Positions 23,684 to 37,040 are shown, counted from the stretch's first letter. The stretch: 64,000 nt of DNA from Ectobius pallidus (GCA_964059195.1 CAXKWD010000008.1:46666502-46730501); one strand, 5' to 3'. Program-made: numbers and translations. The notes: generated by a model not told the origin, from the letters alone.

Positions 23684-26600
23684 CTAAGTACCATATAAAT
23701 GATTGTGCAATAAAAATAGCGAATCTTCTAAAACCCTAATACATATTTTAACAACAGTGTCATTAGAAATATTGAGAGACTGAAGAAATGAATTAACAAA
23801 GGTGAAACTTGCACCGCGTGCTCCAAAAAGCAGACCCTTCACCTCCCATGCATTGACAGGTAAGTTATAGCTCTCACTAAGGTGAGGGATGCATGGTTGG
23901 TATATGGCCTCCTTTTCCGCACTCACATGCTTAGCTTGTTCTCTATCCTCTTCTAAGCGAACTGTAGGATCCAAAATTAACCCTCGTTTTACAGTTCTAT
24001 TAATGGCAATTATGTCGGCTCTTCGATTACTGCCATCTTCCGCGATGCAATGCACCTCTTCATACACTTCCCAGTCCTTTTGTCATCGAAGGGCTGTGGC
24101 AATCGCTGAACGGACACGGTGGTGGCGAGAATTTCTCAATAATTCACCCTTTTTACAACTACCCAATACATTGCCCAAGGTTTCTGGATTATTGCAACCT
24201 GTATGCCGGCAGAGTGATGTAGTTTGACTCCTTCCAGGTACAGACCTCACCGCAGAGATATTACAACACATCTTGATTGCATTAGTCCACTGTGAACAAG
24301 AGAGACCTTTTCTATTGGATATCCATGAGTTGGTATTGTGATTTTCACTATAGACTGAAACGCCTTTACCTTTGTGAGGGAGTCCACACCATTTTTCAAA
24401 AGATCTTTTTCTCATTTCATTTCTTAACCATCGGCCTGTCTTGGTTAGTGTTGTTTCGTCACACTGAATGCTGAAATGTGACAGTATATCCTCCTTTTCT
24501 TTATCTAAATCTCTACAAAAGGGAAGGTGTTCATCATATATTTTACTAAGGCATTGAGCGATGTTGAATTGTTGAATGTGAGCTTCCCATTCGGCATTAA
24601 CGAGTCCCAGTCCTCTGAATTTCCTCGGAGAATAAATCATGTCATTTGGACAATCATTTGGCAAGCTAATAATCTCTTTTATGGCTGATCGTAAGAGTTT
24701 GTCAACATCTTCTAAGAACTTGGTTGGAATTTTATTTAATGGAGTACTTTGGATAGGGTATACAATACATGGCCAAATATACTGATTGATTATGTTTGCT
24801 TTTTGGTCTGGATTGAGAAGATTTGAATTTGACAGATATGATAAACTATCTTCCAAATTTTTAATTATTTTATTCTGATCAAAAACAATTTCATCATAAA
24901 ATGTAACTCCTAGGTACTTTACGGTTTCATCACTTTTTAAACAATTTAGGTTGGCAGTTCCCAATTTAACATTGAATCTTGACTAAGTTTACCATCTTAT
25001 ATTAATAAAAGGAAGTGTCTGTCCTCTGTCTGTCTGTCTTCCGTCTGTCCTCCGTCTGTCCGCGATGCCCAGCGAAATCTACTGAACGCAGAGATCTGAA
25101 ATTTTATACATAGGCGGACTAAAGGGTCGGAATGTGCACCTCGAAGCCGGAATTTTAATTTTCGCTTTAGTTCGTGAGTTATGAATGAAAAACGGGCAGA
25201 AAACGTGTATTTATTCCGTTTTCGAAGCATGAGTTTTCAGTAATACAAATCAATTACACTAGGCTTTGGCTATTTTTGTCAAACCTTCGACATAAAAGCA
25301 TCGCGATCTGTTGAATGTTGTAGCTCACGCTGGTCGATTCATTTGTTTTTAATGTCAAGGCACGAAAACATAATATGAAATTTTCAACCTACACCGAAGA
25401 GGATTATTATTATTATTATTATTATTATTATAGGGATAATCAATATTAGCCTAAATATGGTCTAACGTTGTTCGATTTGGACGAAACTCACTATACAGGG
25501 GTTTTCCGGGCCAAGGAACTCGAATCTGAGGTCGCTTTTACCAGGTGACGCTATCTAATCGTGATATGTAGTCCACATGATTTAGGTGTTAATATAATGA
25601 TTAACTATTATGCTCTTAATTTTTAATTTTTGAAATAATTATCGCGGGCGAAGCCGCGGGCACATGCTATCTTAAAATAATAAAATGACGTGTTTGTCTG
25701 TCTGTCCACGATGCCCAGCGAAATCTACTGAACGCAGAGATCTGAAATTTTAAACATAAATGGGCTGAAAGGTGGGCGAATGCGCATCGAAGCCGGATTT
25801 TTAATTTTAGCTTTCGTTCGCGAGTTGTGAGTGAAAAACTGGCAGAAAACGTGATTTTAGCGCTGTCGAAGCATCAGATTTCAGTAATACATTTCAATGT
25901 CAAATCAATTGCAGTTGGCTTTGGCTATTTTTGTCATACCGTGGTAATAAAAGCATCGCGATCGCTAGAATGTTGTAAGCCCACGCTGGTCGATTCATTT
26001 GTTTAGAATGTCAAGGCCCGTAGACATATTAAATTTTCAACCTACACGGAAGAGGGGTAATCAACATAGACCTAAATATGGTTAAACATCGTTCGATTTG
26101 GACGAAACTCACTATACAGGGATTTTCTGGGCCAAGGAACTCGAATCTGAGATCGCTTTTACCAGGCGACGCTATCTAATCGTGACATGTAGTTTACGTG
26201 ATTTAGGTGTTAATAAATATAATGATTTAACTATTATGATCTTAATTTTTAATTCTTGAAATAATTATCGCGGGCGATCGCTTGATTTTGTAAGTCCATC
26301 CTGGACGATTCATTTATTTAGAATATCAAGGCCCGAAGACATGAAATTTTCAACCTACACTGAAGAGGGATAATCAATATAGGCCTAAATATGGTCAAAC
26401 ATTGTTCGATTTGGACGAAACTGACTGTACAGGGGTATTCTGGGCCAAGGAACGCGAATCTGAGGTAGCTTTTACCAGGGGACGCTACCTAATCGTGGAA
26501 TGCACTCCACGTGATTTAGGTGTTAATAATTATAATGATTTAACTATGCTCTTAATTTTTTGTTTTTAATTTTTGAAATAATTATCGCGGGGGAAGCCGC

Positions 26601-28800
26601 GGGCACATGCGGGCACATGCTGTTTGTCTGTCTGTCCACGATGCCCATCGAAATCTACTGAACGCAGAGATCTGAAATTTTAAAGATAGATGGACTGAAA
26701 GGTGGGCGAATGCACCTCGAAGCCGAATTTTTAATTTTAGCTTTCGTTCGCGAGTTATGAGTGAAAAACTGGCAGATAACGTGATTTTAGCGCTGTCGAA
26801 GCATCAGATTTCAGTAATACATTTCAATGTCAAATCAATTGCAGTTGTCTTTGGCTATTTTTGTCATACCGTGGAAATAAAAGCATCGCGATCGCTTGAA
26901 TGTTGTAAGCCCACGCTGGTCGATTCATTTGTTTAGGATGTTAAGGCCCGTAGACATATTAAATTTTCAACCAACACGGAAGAGGGGTAATCAACATAGA
27001 CCTAAATATGGTTAAACATCGTTCGATTTGGACGGAACTCACTATACAGGGATTTTCTGGGCCAAGGAACTCGAATCTGAGATAGCTTTTACCAGGCGAC
27101 GCTATCTAATCGTGGTATGTAGTCCACGTGATTTAGGTGTTAATAATTATAATGATTTAACTATTATGCTCTTAGTTTTTAATTTTTGAAGTAATTATCG
27201 CGGGCGAAGCCGCGGGCACATGCTAGTTTTTAATATTAATCATTTTACATTTAGTTGAATTAAGACTGAATCCAATTTCAGTCAAATGGCTTGTTGCTAG
27301 ATTCAGTAGTGACTGGGCAGATGTTTCATTCTTAGCAACTAGAACTATATCATCTGCAAATGCCAATGCTGATATATTTTTAGCAGAGTGATTTATCTTG
27401 AAGCCCTGGCTTTGTTCAATTTCATGATCTGTTAAATTTTTAATGGTATCATCTATGGCTAAGTTAAATAATGCGGGAGAAATAGGCGATCCTTGTGCAA
27501 CTCCTTTTCTTAGTTCAATGTACGACGTTTTGTTTTTATTACATTCTATTTGAATGTGATTTCCTTGAATTAGATCAGCAATTAACTCTCTTAAGTTATT
27601 TGGCATGCTAATATGCATTAAACACCTTTTAATATGATCGTGTCCCACATTGTCATAGGCCTTTGTAATATCAAGGAATATTACACTACAATCTTTCTTA
27701 TTTATTTTGGCATCCTTAAGGCAACCATTAATGATAGATGTATTTAAGTGAGTACCAGGAAGGGAGATAAATCCTCTTTGATGTGCTGAAAATTCGAAAT
27801 ATGATCGTAATCTCAAGTCAATTGCTTTTTCAATTACACGTATCACCGAAAAAATTGAAATCGGTCTCCAATTGGATAATTGCTCAGCATCACCGCCTTT
27901 AAATATTAGAATCGTCCTAGCCCTTTTAAATATCTCTGGGCATTTCTTAAGGCAAAGCATTGCATTGGCTATTAAACACAACATTTTGTTTGTATGCAGC
28001 TCTTTTAATGCCCTAATAAGAACATTGTCTGGGCCAGGTGAAGTGTCAACTTTTATTCTTTTCATAGCAGAATTAATTTCATCGAGAGTTATTTCTATAT
28101 CCTCTTCAGAAATTGGATCAACCTCTTGCAAGTTAGTCAAATTATTAGCTTCTCCAAATAGCTTTTGATAGTACTGAGTAATTGTGGAAGTTGATACTTG
28201 ACACTGAGGAGAATTATGTTTATTCATTACTTGTCTCACAACTTTCCGACGTTGATTATAATACAAGTATTGAGCAACCTCATATTGGTATTTTTGCCTA
28301 TTGGCTTGTCTTTTCCTTTTGGTTAACCTAGCTGGGTTATTACTTGTGGAATATGAATTACTGTGATTGCCTTGCCTGTTCTTTCTCATCTTATAATAAC
28401 GAACTGCAGGATGCTTTGGTCCTGGAAGTGAATGAATAGCATGAGATAAGAGCTCTGAAATCTCCACACATACATCTTGAAGTCCTTCAAGGTTAGGATT
28501 TATTACAAGTTCTTCTAATGCACTTTCAAATTGCTTGATTACTTTGTCATTTTCATTGGGTAAAGCATTATCTGCTGTTAAAGTATTGTTATTCACATTA
28601 TTATTGATACACTCTTTGCTACTATCAATTGTAGTACAATCATTGCTACCATTAAAATCTTGTGATTCATTATTGGAATTTCCGATTTGTTGTGAATTTC
28701 CATTCCTTTTTTCGTATTTAGATACTAATTTTTTGCGATATATTTCCTGGCAGCAATTTTTGACAGTCTTTGCAGCTTCATGTAGAATTTAGCAAAATCA
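23684..28800 (-). pseudogene. R2-like non-LTR retrotransposon ORF (LINE 1), split by a Helitron-like insert
   Basis: The minus strand from about 28800 encodes a cysteine-containing N-terminal region, then a reverse transcriptase: WRPISIFSVIRVIEKAID, QRGFISLPGTHLNTSIING, FLDITKAYDNVGHDH (motif A), GVAQGSPISPALFNLAID (motif B), ALAFADDIVLVA (catalytic FADD). It is interrupted at 27226 by a 2.2-kb insert, resumes at 24994 (KYLGVTF; NIINQYIWPCIVYP), then has a CCHC-type motif (CRHTGCNNPETLGNVL). After a frameshift near 24075 it ends in a restriction-like endonuclease domain (RRADIIAINR, ILDPTVRLEE, EKEAIYQPC), stop at 23684. RT followed by CCHC and C-terminal endonuclease is the R2/NeSL-type layout, in which TPRT is done by a single protein. 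Besides the insert it has 1-nt shifts near 24970 and 24075. Confidence 0.88.
24995..27226 (+). mobile_element. Helitron-like tandem concatemer I, inserted in LINE 1
   Basis: Starts TCTTATATTAATAAAAGG, ends GCCGCGGGCACATGCTAG; the base before is A (24994), the base after is T (27227). Inside are three to four copies of a ~600-670-bp module (TGTCTGTCTGTCC, GATGCCCAGCGAAATCTACT, then AATTATCGCGGGCGAAGCC). Joins: near 25671 a module end runs into a new TCTTAAAATAATAAAA start; at about 26272 (junction X) one module is fused to the interior of the next at GCGGGCGATCGCTTGATTTT; at about 26605-26625 (junction Y) GGGCACATGC is doubled before TGTTTGTCTG. No coding capacity for Rep/helicase. The LINE 1 reading resumes on the far side. 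Confidence 0.78.
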
Positions 28801-29111
28801 TGAACATGTACAATGTACATTATCAAAAGTAGGATCCTTTAAATTTTGTCTCCTAAATAAAAATTCAGTACCGAATTTTTTTAACCGTGGCAAGTTAAAC
28901 AATGCTGGGTGACAGAATTTTTTTTTTATTTATCCAAAATGGCATCACTTCATTTCATGACTGACCACAGGGGTCCTGAATACGGGTACTGTATGCCTCA
29001 GTATTACAATATTAACAGTATAGAATATAAATAACATAAGTATACAATTATTATACTGATTCACAGGATACAATTAGGATTTACTGATTTAAGCTGCTTA
29101 ACTCAGCTGGA
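28801..29111. other. LINE 1 upstream region and 3' end of LINE 2
   Basis: A T-run at 28918-28932 on the + strand reads as the poly(A) tail of minus-strand LINE 2, whose 3' UTR continues from 33571 after the transposon at 29112-33569 is skipped. The bases 28801-28917 are then the 5' side of LINE 1. No gene. Confidence 0.5.
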
Positions 29112-32100
29112 GGGTCATTCCATGTGAAATCAACCAGTGCTCTGAACCTTACCATTTCAGATTTTGATAATTTTTGGTACACTTGTTGTACCCATAGAAC
29201 AGATGAAAAATACAAAATTTTAAATTTTTTGGGCTATTAGTTTTTGAGTAATAGCCATTCAAAAACGTAAAAAATAGTATTTTTTGCAAAATTTCGATAC
29301 AGTAAAACTGCGATAACTTAAAAAGTATTAGGCCTAGAGAGCTCAAACTTGTTTTATTCTCTTCAGATTTTAATGGGCTTTAACCTGATATATAACATGA
29401 CTGTCTTTCATCAACTTACATTTTTTTGGAACAAGTTAAAAAATATATTTTTGAAAATCTCAAAATTCTTTTTAAAAAAATATATGTTATTTGTATACTA
29501 ATAGGCTACCTATATACCAAGTTTCATAATGGACTTACAATGGACTCAGCTAAAAAAAAAATAAAGTCTTCATAGTGCTTAAGCCAAATTTACTGATAAA
29601 TGTCACCCAAGAGTGCGCATTTAATATTAAGTTTTTAAATACGAATAACATCAATGTTTTATAACTGAATAATGAGAATGTATACATATTTAACTTAATA
29701 AGCCATTAAAATGGTTTATTAATATAACACTTTTTTTTCTAAGTTTTAATGTGTTTGTAAGAATGGCTATAGTTTTTTTATTTTTGCATGTTTCGCCTAC
29801 ACTGTGAACACTAACACCACCAAGAAGAGATAATAAATGAGTGCTCAATTAAAAAAAGTGAGCCAGAGCCTGTGCTTCTCACAGCATGTGAGTCAGAGCT
29901 TTCCTGACACAGCATGTGAGTCAGATTTCCTGTCACACCCTGTGAGTCAGCTCTTTCCTGTCATAACATGTTCATTCCACTTGGCTCTCTTGTTTTTCCC
30001 AGTCAGTTGCTGTTAGGATTGTGAACTGTATGGTTGTCTACATATTCATAATGTGTTAAAAATTATTTTAAAGGTTCATGTGCTTAAAAGATAATGTAAT
30101 TTTTCAACTAAATTGTTTTCGTGTATATATTGAAGAGTTGATACTTCCTTCAAAGTGTTAAGACTGTTATTTATTTTGTTAACTATTATTAGCTTTTGTT
30201 ATGAAGCTAAATATTTCTTTTTAATTCCTAAAAATGGCAAACAAACAGCAAAAAAAAAAAAAAAAACTGGTGTATTTATAATGTTAAATGTTGTAACCCA
30301 TATAAGGAACAAAAACATCCAAAAACGGAGAAAAAATCTCAGAAATGTGACAGAAAGTATGTGCTCTTTAAATGTGAACATTAAAATGGGTATGAAAATA
30401 TGTAACAAATGTAGGCAAGAAGTGTATAGTGAACTTAAAATACGGTACCAGAACAGGTAGATGATAATGTAGCTGGTACAAGCCAAAAGGATGACATTGT
30501 TGACGAATCATTTACTGACCCAGGAACATCAATAGATTACTTGAATAAATCACTGGAACTTATTGGTGAATCCCCAATAAAAAAGAAAAAACTTGTTGTA
30601 GAAAGTTATTCCACAAAAAAGATTGAGAAAATAGTGACAAGCTTGGAAAACCAATTAGTTTCTTCTAAGAACGAAAACGAAGAAGAAAACAAAGAAGAAA
30701 AATGTGAGTCTGAAATTATTGAACAATTGAAAAAAAAATTTGCCCAAACAACTAAGCGAAGTGAAAAAATGACTATTTTATCAGTGTTACCCCAAAGTTG
30801 GACCTGTAAAAAAATTGAAGAAGAGTTTGGTGTCACTAATTATATGGCACGAGCTGTAAAAAAATTAGTATATGAAAAGGGAGTTCTTTCAACCACGAAT
30901 CCAAAGCCTGGCAAAACATTAAGTGAAGATACTGCACAGGTTGTTAAAGATTTTTATCAAGAGGATGACATAAGTAGGATTATGCCTGGTAAGAAAGATT
31001 GTGTTACAATCAGGAATAAGGGATTGAAAATTCAAGTGCAGAAGCGTTTAGTTTTAGCTAACCTAAATGAAATTTATCAAGCTTTTAAAGAAAAACATCC
31101 AACTCAATGAATTGGCTTCTCAAAATTTTGTGAGTTAAGACCTAAAAATTGTATTTTAGCTGGTAAAAGCGGAACTCACACAGTATGTGTGTGTACTGTG
31201 CATCAAAATGTGAAATTGATGATAGCTGGTTCAGGGATACAAAATTTTAATTTGGATGGATCACCTCTTAAAACATATCACACTTTCCTAGCAAAAATTA
31301 TGTGTAACCCTCCGGCCCCTCAATGTTACATGAATGAATGCAGCAAGTGTCCAGGGACAACATACCTGAAAGAAGCATTGGCTGAGATATTTCAAAACGA
31401 GGTAATTGATGAGGTAACATTCAAGCAATGGGTGACAGTAGACAGATGTATGATGGAAACAGTTGTGAAAGAAATTGATGATTTCATAGAAGATTTTATG
31501 GAAAGTCTCTTAAAACTGAAAACTCATTCATTTATTGCATTACAACAGAAAGATTACTTCTTAGAATGTAAGGAAAACCTGGTGGAAGGTGAGATTATCA
31601 TTAACTGTGACTTTGCAGAAAATTATTCATTTGTATTGCAGGACGAAGTGCAATCATATCACTGGACGAGTAGCCAAGCCACACTGCACCCATTTATTGT
31701 TTATTATAAGTGGCAAGAAAAACTACGACAAATGGAGTATGTTTTCATTTCAGAGTGTTTGCTACACAATACAGTAGCATTCTATGCTTTTCAAAGAAAA
31801 CTGATACAAATACTGAAAGATACACTACCATTCGAGTTAAGCAAAATCACTTACTTTTCTGACGGCAGTGCTGCGCAGTATAAAAACAGAAAGAATTTTT
31901 TTAATCTGTGCCTACACAAGAATGATTTTCAAGTAGAAGCAGAATGGCAGTTCTTCGCTACATCACACGGCAAGAGTGCCTGCGATGGATTAGGTGGCAC
32001 AGTTAAAAGACTAGCTTCCAAAGCTAGTTTGCAAAGACCATACAATGACCAAATACTAACACCAAAACAGCTTTTTGAGTTTGCTAACGACAATATTCCC

Positions 32101-33569
32101 GGTATAGACTTTGAATACTTCACAGTTGATGATTATGATGCAGCTGAAAAGAAACTTCTTCCGAGATTCAATGATTCAAAAACAATTGAAGGTACTCACA
32201 AACTCCATACGTTTATACCGATTTCTGAAAATCGTCTTATTACAAAGTCATTCTCATCAAGTGCACAAAGTGTGACAGAAATTGTAACAAAAGTTGATTA
32301 CTTAACACCTACAGATTTACAGAAAATTGACTCTGGATATGTTATAGTAGTCTACGACAAATCATGGTGGCTTGCTTCTGTTCTTAAAAAAAATGATGAA
32401 AATAAATTTAAAGTTAGCTTTTTACATCCTAAGGGGCCATCCCCCTCATTTTTTTACCCCAAACCAAATGACATGCTAACAGTACCCAGTAAATCAATTC
32501 TAGGAGTAGTAAATCCTGTGACAGCAACTGGAAGAGTGTACACGTTAAGTAAAACTGAAATTAGTGCTTCATCACATGCTTTAGAAAGATTTTTAAGAAA
32601 TCAAGACTGAGTGAAAGCGTTACAGAAACAACATTAGGCCTACATAAACAATATAACTTACCTAGGTAAATGAAAACTCTTAAACAATGTGATATTACTA
32701 CTAATACTAAGATTTGTTAAAAACTTGCTATAATTTTATGAATACAATTTGTGGAAATTACTTTTTAGTAAATAGCCTATGGCAACAATTCAACAATTTT
32801 ATTGGTAAAATAATTCAAAGCCTGTTCCTTCCTGAAAACTGATAAGTAAATAGCCTACTAGTGTATAGCTTAGACTTGTGTTAAAGGTTTTCTGTGTTCA
32901 GTTATGCAATTTATATGTTAAGAAGTATTGTGGAGGATGTTATTACAAACACATTAAAACTTCAAAATATTTAATTAATAAACAACTATATAGGGTTACT
33001 GAGTTAAATATGTATACATTCTGATTATTCAGTTATAAAACATTGATGTTATTCGTATTTAAAAACTTAATATTAAATGCTCACTCTTGGGTGACATTTA
33101 TCAGTAAATTTGGCTTAAGCACTATGAAGGCTTTATTTTTTTTTAGCTGAGTCCATTGTAAGTCCATTATGAAACTTAGTATATAGGTAGCCTATTAGTA
33201 TACAAATATCATATATTTAAAAAAAAAATTAAGAGGGGTGTTTTTGAGATTTTCAAAAATATATTTTTTAACTTGTTCCAAAAACATTGAAGTTAATGAA
33301 AGACAGTCATGTTATATATCAGGTTAAAGCCCATTAAAAACTGAAGAGAATAAAACAAGTTTGAGCTCTCTAGGCCTAATAGTTTTTAAGTTATAGCATT
33401 TTTACTGTATCAAAATTTTGCAAAAAATACGATTTTTTAAGTTTTTGAATGGCTATTACTAAAAAACTATTAGCCCAAAAAATTTAAAATTTTGTATTTT
33501 TCATCTGTTCTATGGCTATAACAACTGTACCAAATATCTTTTATTGGTTGATTTCACATGGAATGTCCC
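29112..33569 (+). mobile_element. DNA transposon with ~580-bp TIRs, inserted in LINE 2 3' UTR
   Basis: Left end GGGTCATTCCATGTGAAATC and right end (inverse) GGGACATTCCATGTGAAATC. The arms are inverted for about 580 bp (29112-29700 and 32998-33569), sharing AAATTTTTTGGGCTATTAG, ACTGTATCAAAATTTTGC-like sequence and TTTATAACTGAATAATGAGA-like sequence. It encloses one + strand transposase reading (30155-32610). A clean target duplication is not visible (TGGA against AGGA). A short set of GTGAGTCAGA repeats lies at 29870-29970. Superfamily is not certain; Sola2-like is my best guess, from memory of such proteins. Confidence 0.8.
30155..32610 (+). pseudogene. Transposase of the 29112-33569 transposon, nearly intact
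   Basis: Three segments. First (to about 30445): a basic/Cys N-terminal part (THIRNKNIQKRRKNLRNVTE; CNKCRQEVY). After a frameshift: 30445-31107, with coiled acidic sequence and a helix-turn-helix-like stretch (CKKIEEEFGVTNYMARAVKK; NPKPGKTL). Then, in the same frame past one TGA (31108-31110): GFSKFCELRPKNC, HQNVKLM, a Cys cluster (PPAPQCYMNECSKCPG) and a probable RNase H-like core with acidic residues in IINCDFAENYSF and YFSDGSAAQYKNRKN, then HGKSACDGLGGTVKRLA. The D, D and H/CDG motifs suggest a DDE-type nuclease. Only one stop and one shift inactivate about 800 residues, so the copy is young. Confidence 0.8.
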
Positions 33570-33594
33570 AGGAGAAGTATTAATAACTTTCTAT

Positions 33595-36500
33595 TTAAGT
33601 GGAATAGACGGGCCTGTGTAGGATACAAAGCGAATCCTTTATTATCCCCACGATTATGGTATGCACAAGTTCCGTGGATATTCCTAAGGAGAGAAGATAA
33701 TTCCATGTGAATTTCGGTAAAGTGCCTCTGCAACCAAACAAAAGACCAATGACTCGACTCAATGCCATAACGTTGAGCAAGGTCTGGAAGACATGGTTCG
33801 TAAATTGATTTCTTCTCTTCATCCACTGCAGAAGCCTGGTTCACATCAATTTCAAATCTTATGGTAGGATCCAATACCAAAGCTTTTCCATTTTGATGAT
33901 TTATGGCTATAATGTCAGCTCTCCTAGTTGAACTATTTGTCGAGATACAATAAACCTCCTCATAAACATTCTATTTCATCTGCTTCAGAATAGTGGCTAG
34001 AGCAGTTCTCACTTTGTGTAGTGATAAAAAGTTCGTTTTTGGAGCAGGATCCCGTACATGTCCTAATGTTTCTATCTCGCTGCAATTAGGATAACGACAG
34101 TGGGTTGTACTAGATCTGCCAGGCACAACACGAACTGCAGTGATGTTGCACGACATTTTTAAGGCATTAATCCATTCTCAGGATGACAATCCATTTCTCT
34201 CGCTTACCCAGAAGTTAGCCTTAGGAACATCCGCATACAATCTGACCCCTTTGCCTCGAAGAGTAAGCATGCGCCATGTATCAAATGCTTGATTGCGAAG
34301 CTCTTTCCTCACACGTCGACCTGACCAGTCTTTTGCTTCCGATGCATTTTTTTTCTTTAATTTTGCAAGTGCTGATGTTCTTTCAGTTTCCAGATCTCGT
34401 AAAGATTGAAGATGTCCATCATTTATATTATGTAGAATCCTGCATATATTATGATGCTGGGTGAATGTTTCCTATGTAGCTCTCATTAGGCTTTGTCCTC
34501 GAAACTTTTTCGGTGTATATAACATACTGTCAGGGCAATCATGTGGTAGCCCTATAATGGCTTTTGCTGCACCCCTGATTATCTTGTCTATATCATTTAA
34601 GAATCCATCTCGTAATTTAATAATGGGAGCACACTGCAGAGGATAGATAAGACTTGGCCAGATGTACTGATTGATGATAGAAATCTTTTGGTCTGGCTTG
34701 AGCAAAATAGAATCAACTAATCGTGATATATCTGAATGCAAGCTTTTAATAACAGAAGGTCATCAAAGACAATTTTGTCATTGAAGTTCACTCCTAGATA
34801 ACTAATACGCTCATGAGGGTCTGTAATAGAGCATATGTTCAAACCATTCATTGCAGTAATTTTACGTGGTGATAGTATACCTTTCTCTAGATATTAATCT
34901 ACTCTTGAGTGGATTCAATATTAGACCCATTGAAAGAAAAAGACTCTCAGCTAAAGTGAAGAGAGATTGAATATCATTGTTATCAGCTGAAATCAGTACT
35001 ATATCATCAGCAAAAGCAATACAATAAAGCTTGGTCAAATTAGGTTCTGCTGAAAATCCATATTCCTCTGACCAGTCAGTTCCTTCAGTATGTGATCAAT
35101 TGTCATATTAAATGTATGGGCAAAAGAGGACTACCTTGAGGAACACCTTTCTTAATTCTGATGTGATTTGTTTTATTAAACCCAACCTCAATCTGTATTT
35201 CATTGTCTACTATTATATTTATAATTGGCTTATCCAAATTATCTGGCATTTCATATTTTCCTAAAACCCTTTTAATGTGTTCATGTCCAACCGAGAGGCT
35301 TTACTCACATCAAGGAAGGCAATAGAGCAGCTTGGCTTTCTAGATCTTGAGACTTGAAGACGCCCGTTTACAAGGGATGTGTTAATGTGTGTTCCTGGCG
35401 TAGATATGAAACCTCTCTGATGGTTTGAAAGAGAGTGATAATTGCGAAATATTTTGTCCAAAACTCTCTCAATTATCCTTCTTATAATAGAAAATATTGT
35501 TATGGGTCTCCAGTTCTTTAGGTCTTTACAATCATCACCCTTATGGATAAGGACAGTTCTAGCCTGCTTAAATTTTGTAGGAACTAAGCCCAACAGAAGC
35601 ATGGCTGAACCTAGAAATGCTATACATTTTTCTGGTTTAATATGTCTCAGAACTCTTACTGTGACTCTGTCAGGTCCAGGAGCTGTGTCTAATTTAACTC
35701 TGAGCATCGCTGTGTGAACTTCTTTAGCAGTAATCTCTAGCAAATCAGGCAAATCCGATGTAGAATTATGCAAAGAAAAATCTAAAGGAGTCTTATTATT
35801 ATTTGAGCCAAAAATATTTGTGTAGTATTCTTCCTAAAGGCACAGTACAAGAAGACTTAACGTCTGATTTCATTACATGATGAACCACTCTCTTTCGGTG
35901 ATTATAAAATTGTACTGAGCCAAATCATACATATATTTTTCTCGTCTCTGTTCCTTCTCCCTTTTAGATTGTTTCACTGGGTTTGATGTTTCGGAATACG
36001 TATATCGTTTGTTAGCTTTACCCTCCCGGCGTCGCTTGAAATACTTAACTGCAGGGTGTTGAGGTCCTGGAAGTTTTTGAGATGATGAAACCAAGAATTC
36101 TATAAAGTCACTGTCGAGAGCTCACAATCTTGATCAATTACAATTTCTTTTTTAATTTCTCTTCCTATGATAACATTAATTTTCCAATATACAATTCCCC
36201 AGTGGTAATAATAGAATCTGATGGCTCATCTGGCTTGCCTGAGATGGCAGGTTTAGATACAGCACAGTCCTGGATGTAAGTACTAACAACAAACCGACTG
36301 TGTTCAGTAGGATGGGATTTGCTTATATGAACATTGACTAATTTAAAATGCTTACAACACTATTTACATATTTGCATCGGAAGACAAAGTTCATTATTCC
36401 CAGGATTAGAAAGATTTGTGCTATTGAGCTCACTGTCAGCTGGTGCGTCCAAAACTGAGATATCATCTTGGGAAGAACTGCAATTCCTTGCAATTTGCAT

Positions 36501-36603
36501 ATTTAATCCCCTTCTGGAAAAATTCTTTCCCACATAGATTACATGTCAGGAGTACAGAAGGCTCACCAAATGAAGTAGATGGTCCAACATTATCACAGCT
36601 CAT
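33595..36603 (-). pseudogene. R2-like non-LTR retrotransposon (LINE 2), heavily decayed
   Basis: Minus-strand order: zinc-finger-type N-terminus (TCNLCGKEFF near 36540; CKHFKLVNVHISKSH near 36340), LPGPQHPAVKYFKRRREGK (36094-35873), RT (DTAPGPDRVTVRVLRH; WRPITIFSIIRRIIERVL; QRGFISTPGTHINTSLVNG; IAFLDVSKA), a broken active-site region near 35000 (ADDIVLISA in another frame), INQYIWPSLIYPLQC (34741-34472), a CCHC block (CRYPNCSEIETLGHV) and the endonuclease end (VLDPTIRFE; EKKSIYEPC) with stop at 33595. Domain by domain it parallels LINE 1, so it is the same family, older, with many frameshifts. Its 3' UTR continues at 29110-28918. Confidence 0.85.
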
Positions 36604-37040
36604 AGTAGTCACAAAGGAAACAAAAGTTCACAAAACATAAAACAAACCACTACCCAAAAGAAGAGTTCACAATAAATTGATAATGACAGTGTTGTTAATA
36701 ACAAATGTTAAAACTTATATTTTGTCAAGTTTTTGAAAAGTTATGCTTTATTATGAAAATCTCTCGTAACTATGTAACTTCAAGTCCAGGATTTTTCAAA
36801 CTATATCTGTATTTGTATGCTATCCCAAGATTGTTTATCCTTTTATCTACACTTTCTTTTCCTATCATTTGACAGCCTATTAAACTTAGCAACTGTTTCT
36901 TCTTTTAAAATAAAGTCTCCACAAATTTATAGTCATCAATAAGTTAACTTACTTTAGGAACAATCTTGTGGACTAATGCATAATCTGTATCTCCAGAATA
37001 CTCTCTTTATGTTGCAGAAGACTACACAGACTTCTTTTTA
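36604..37040. other. Unassigned stretch
   Basis: Lies upstream of LINE 2 on its strand and may be its 5' UTR. No gene seen. Confidence 0.4.
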
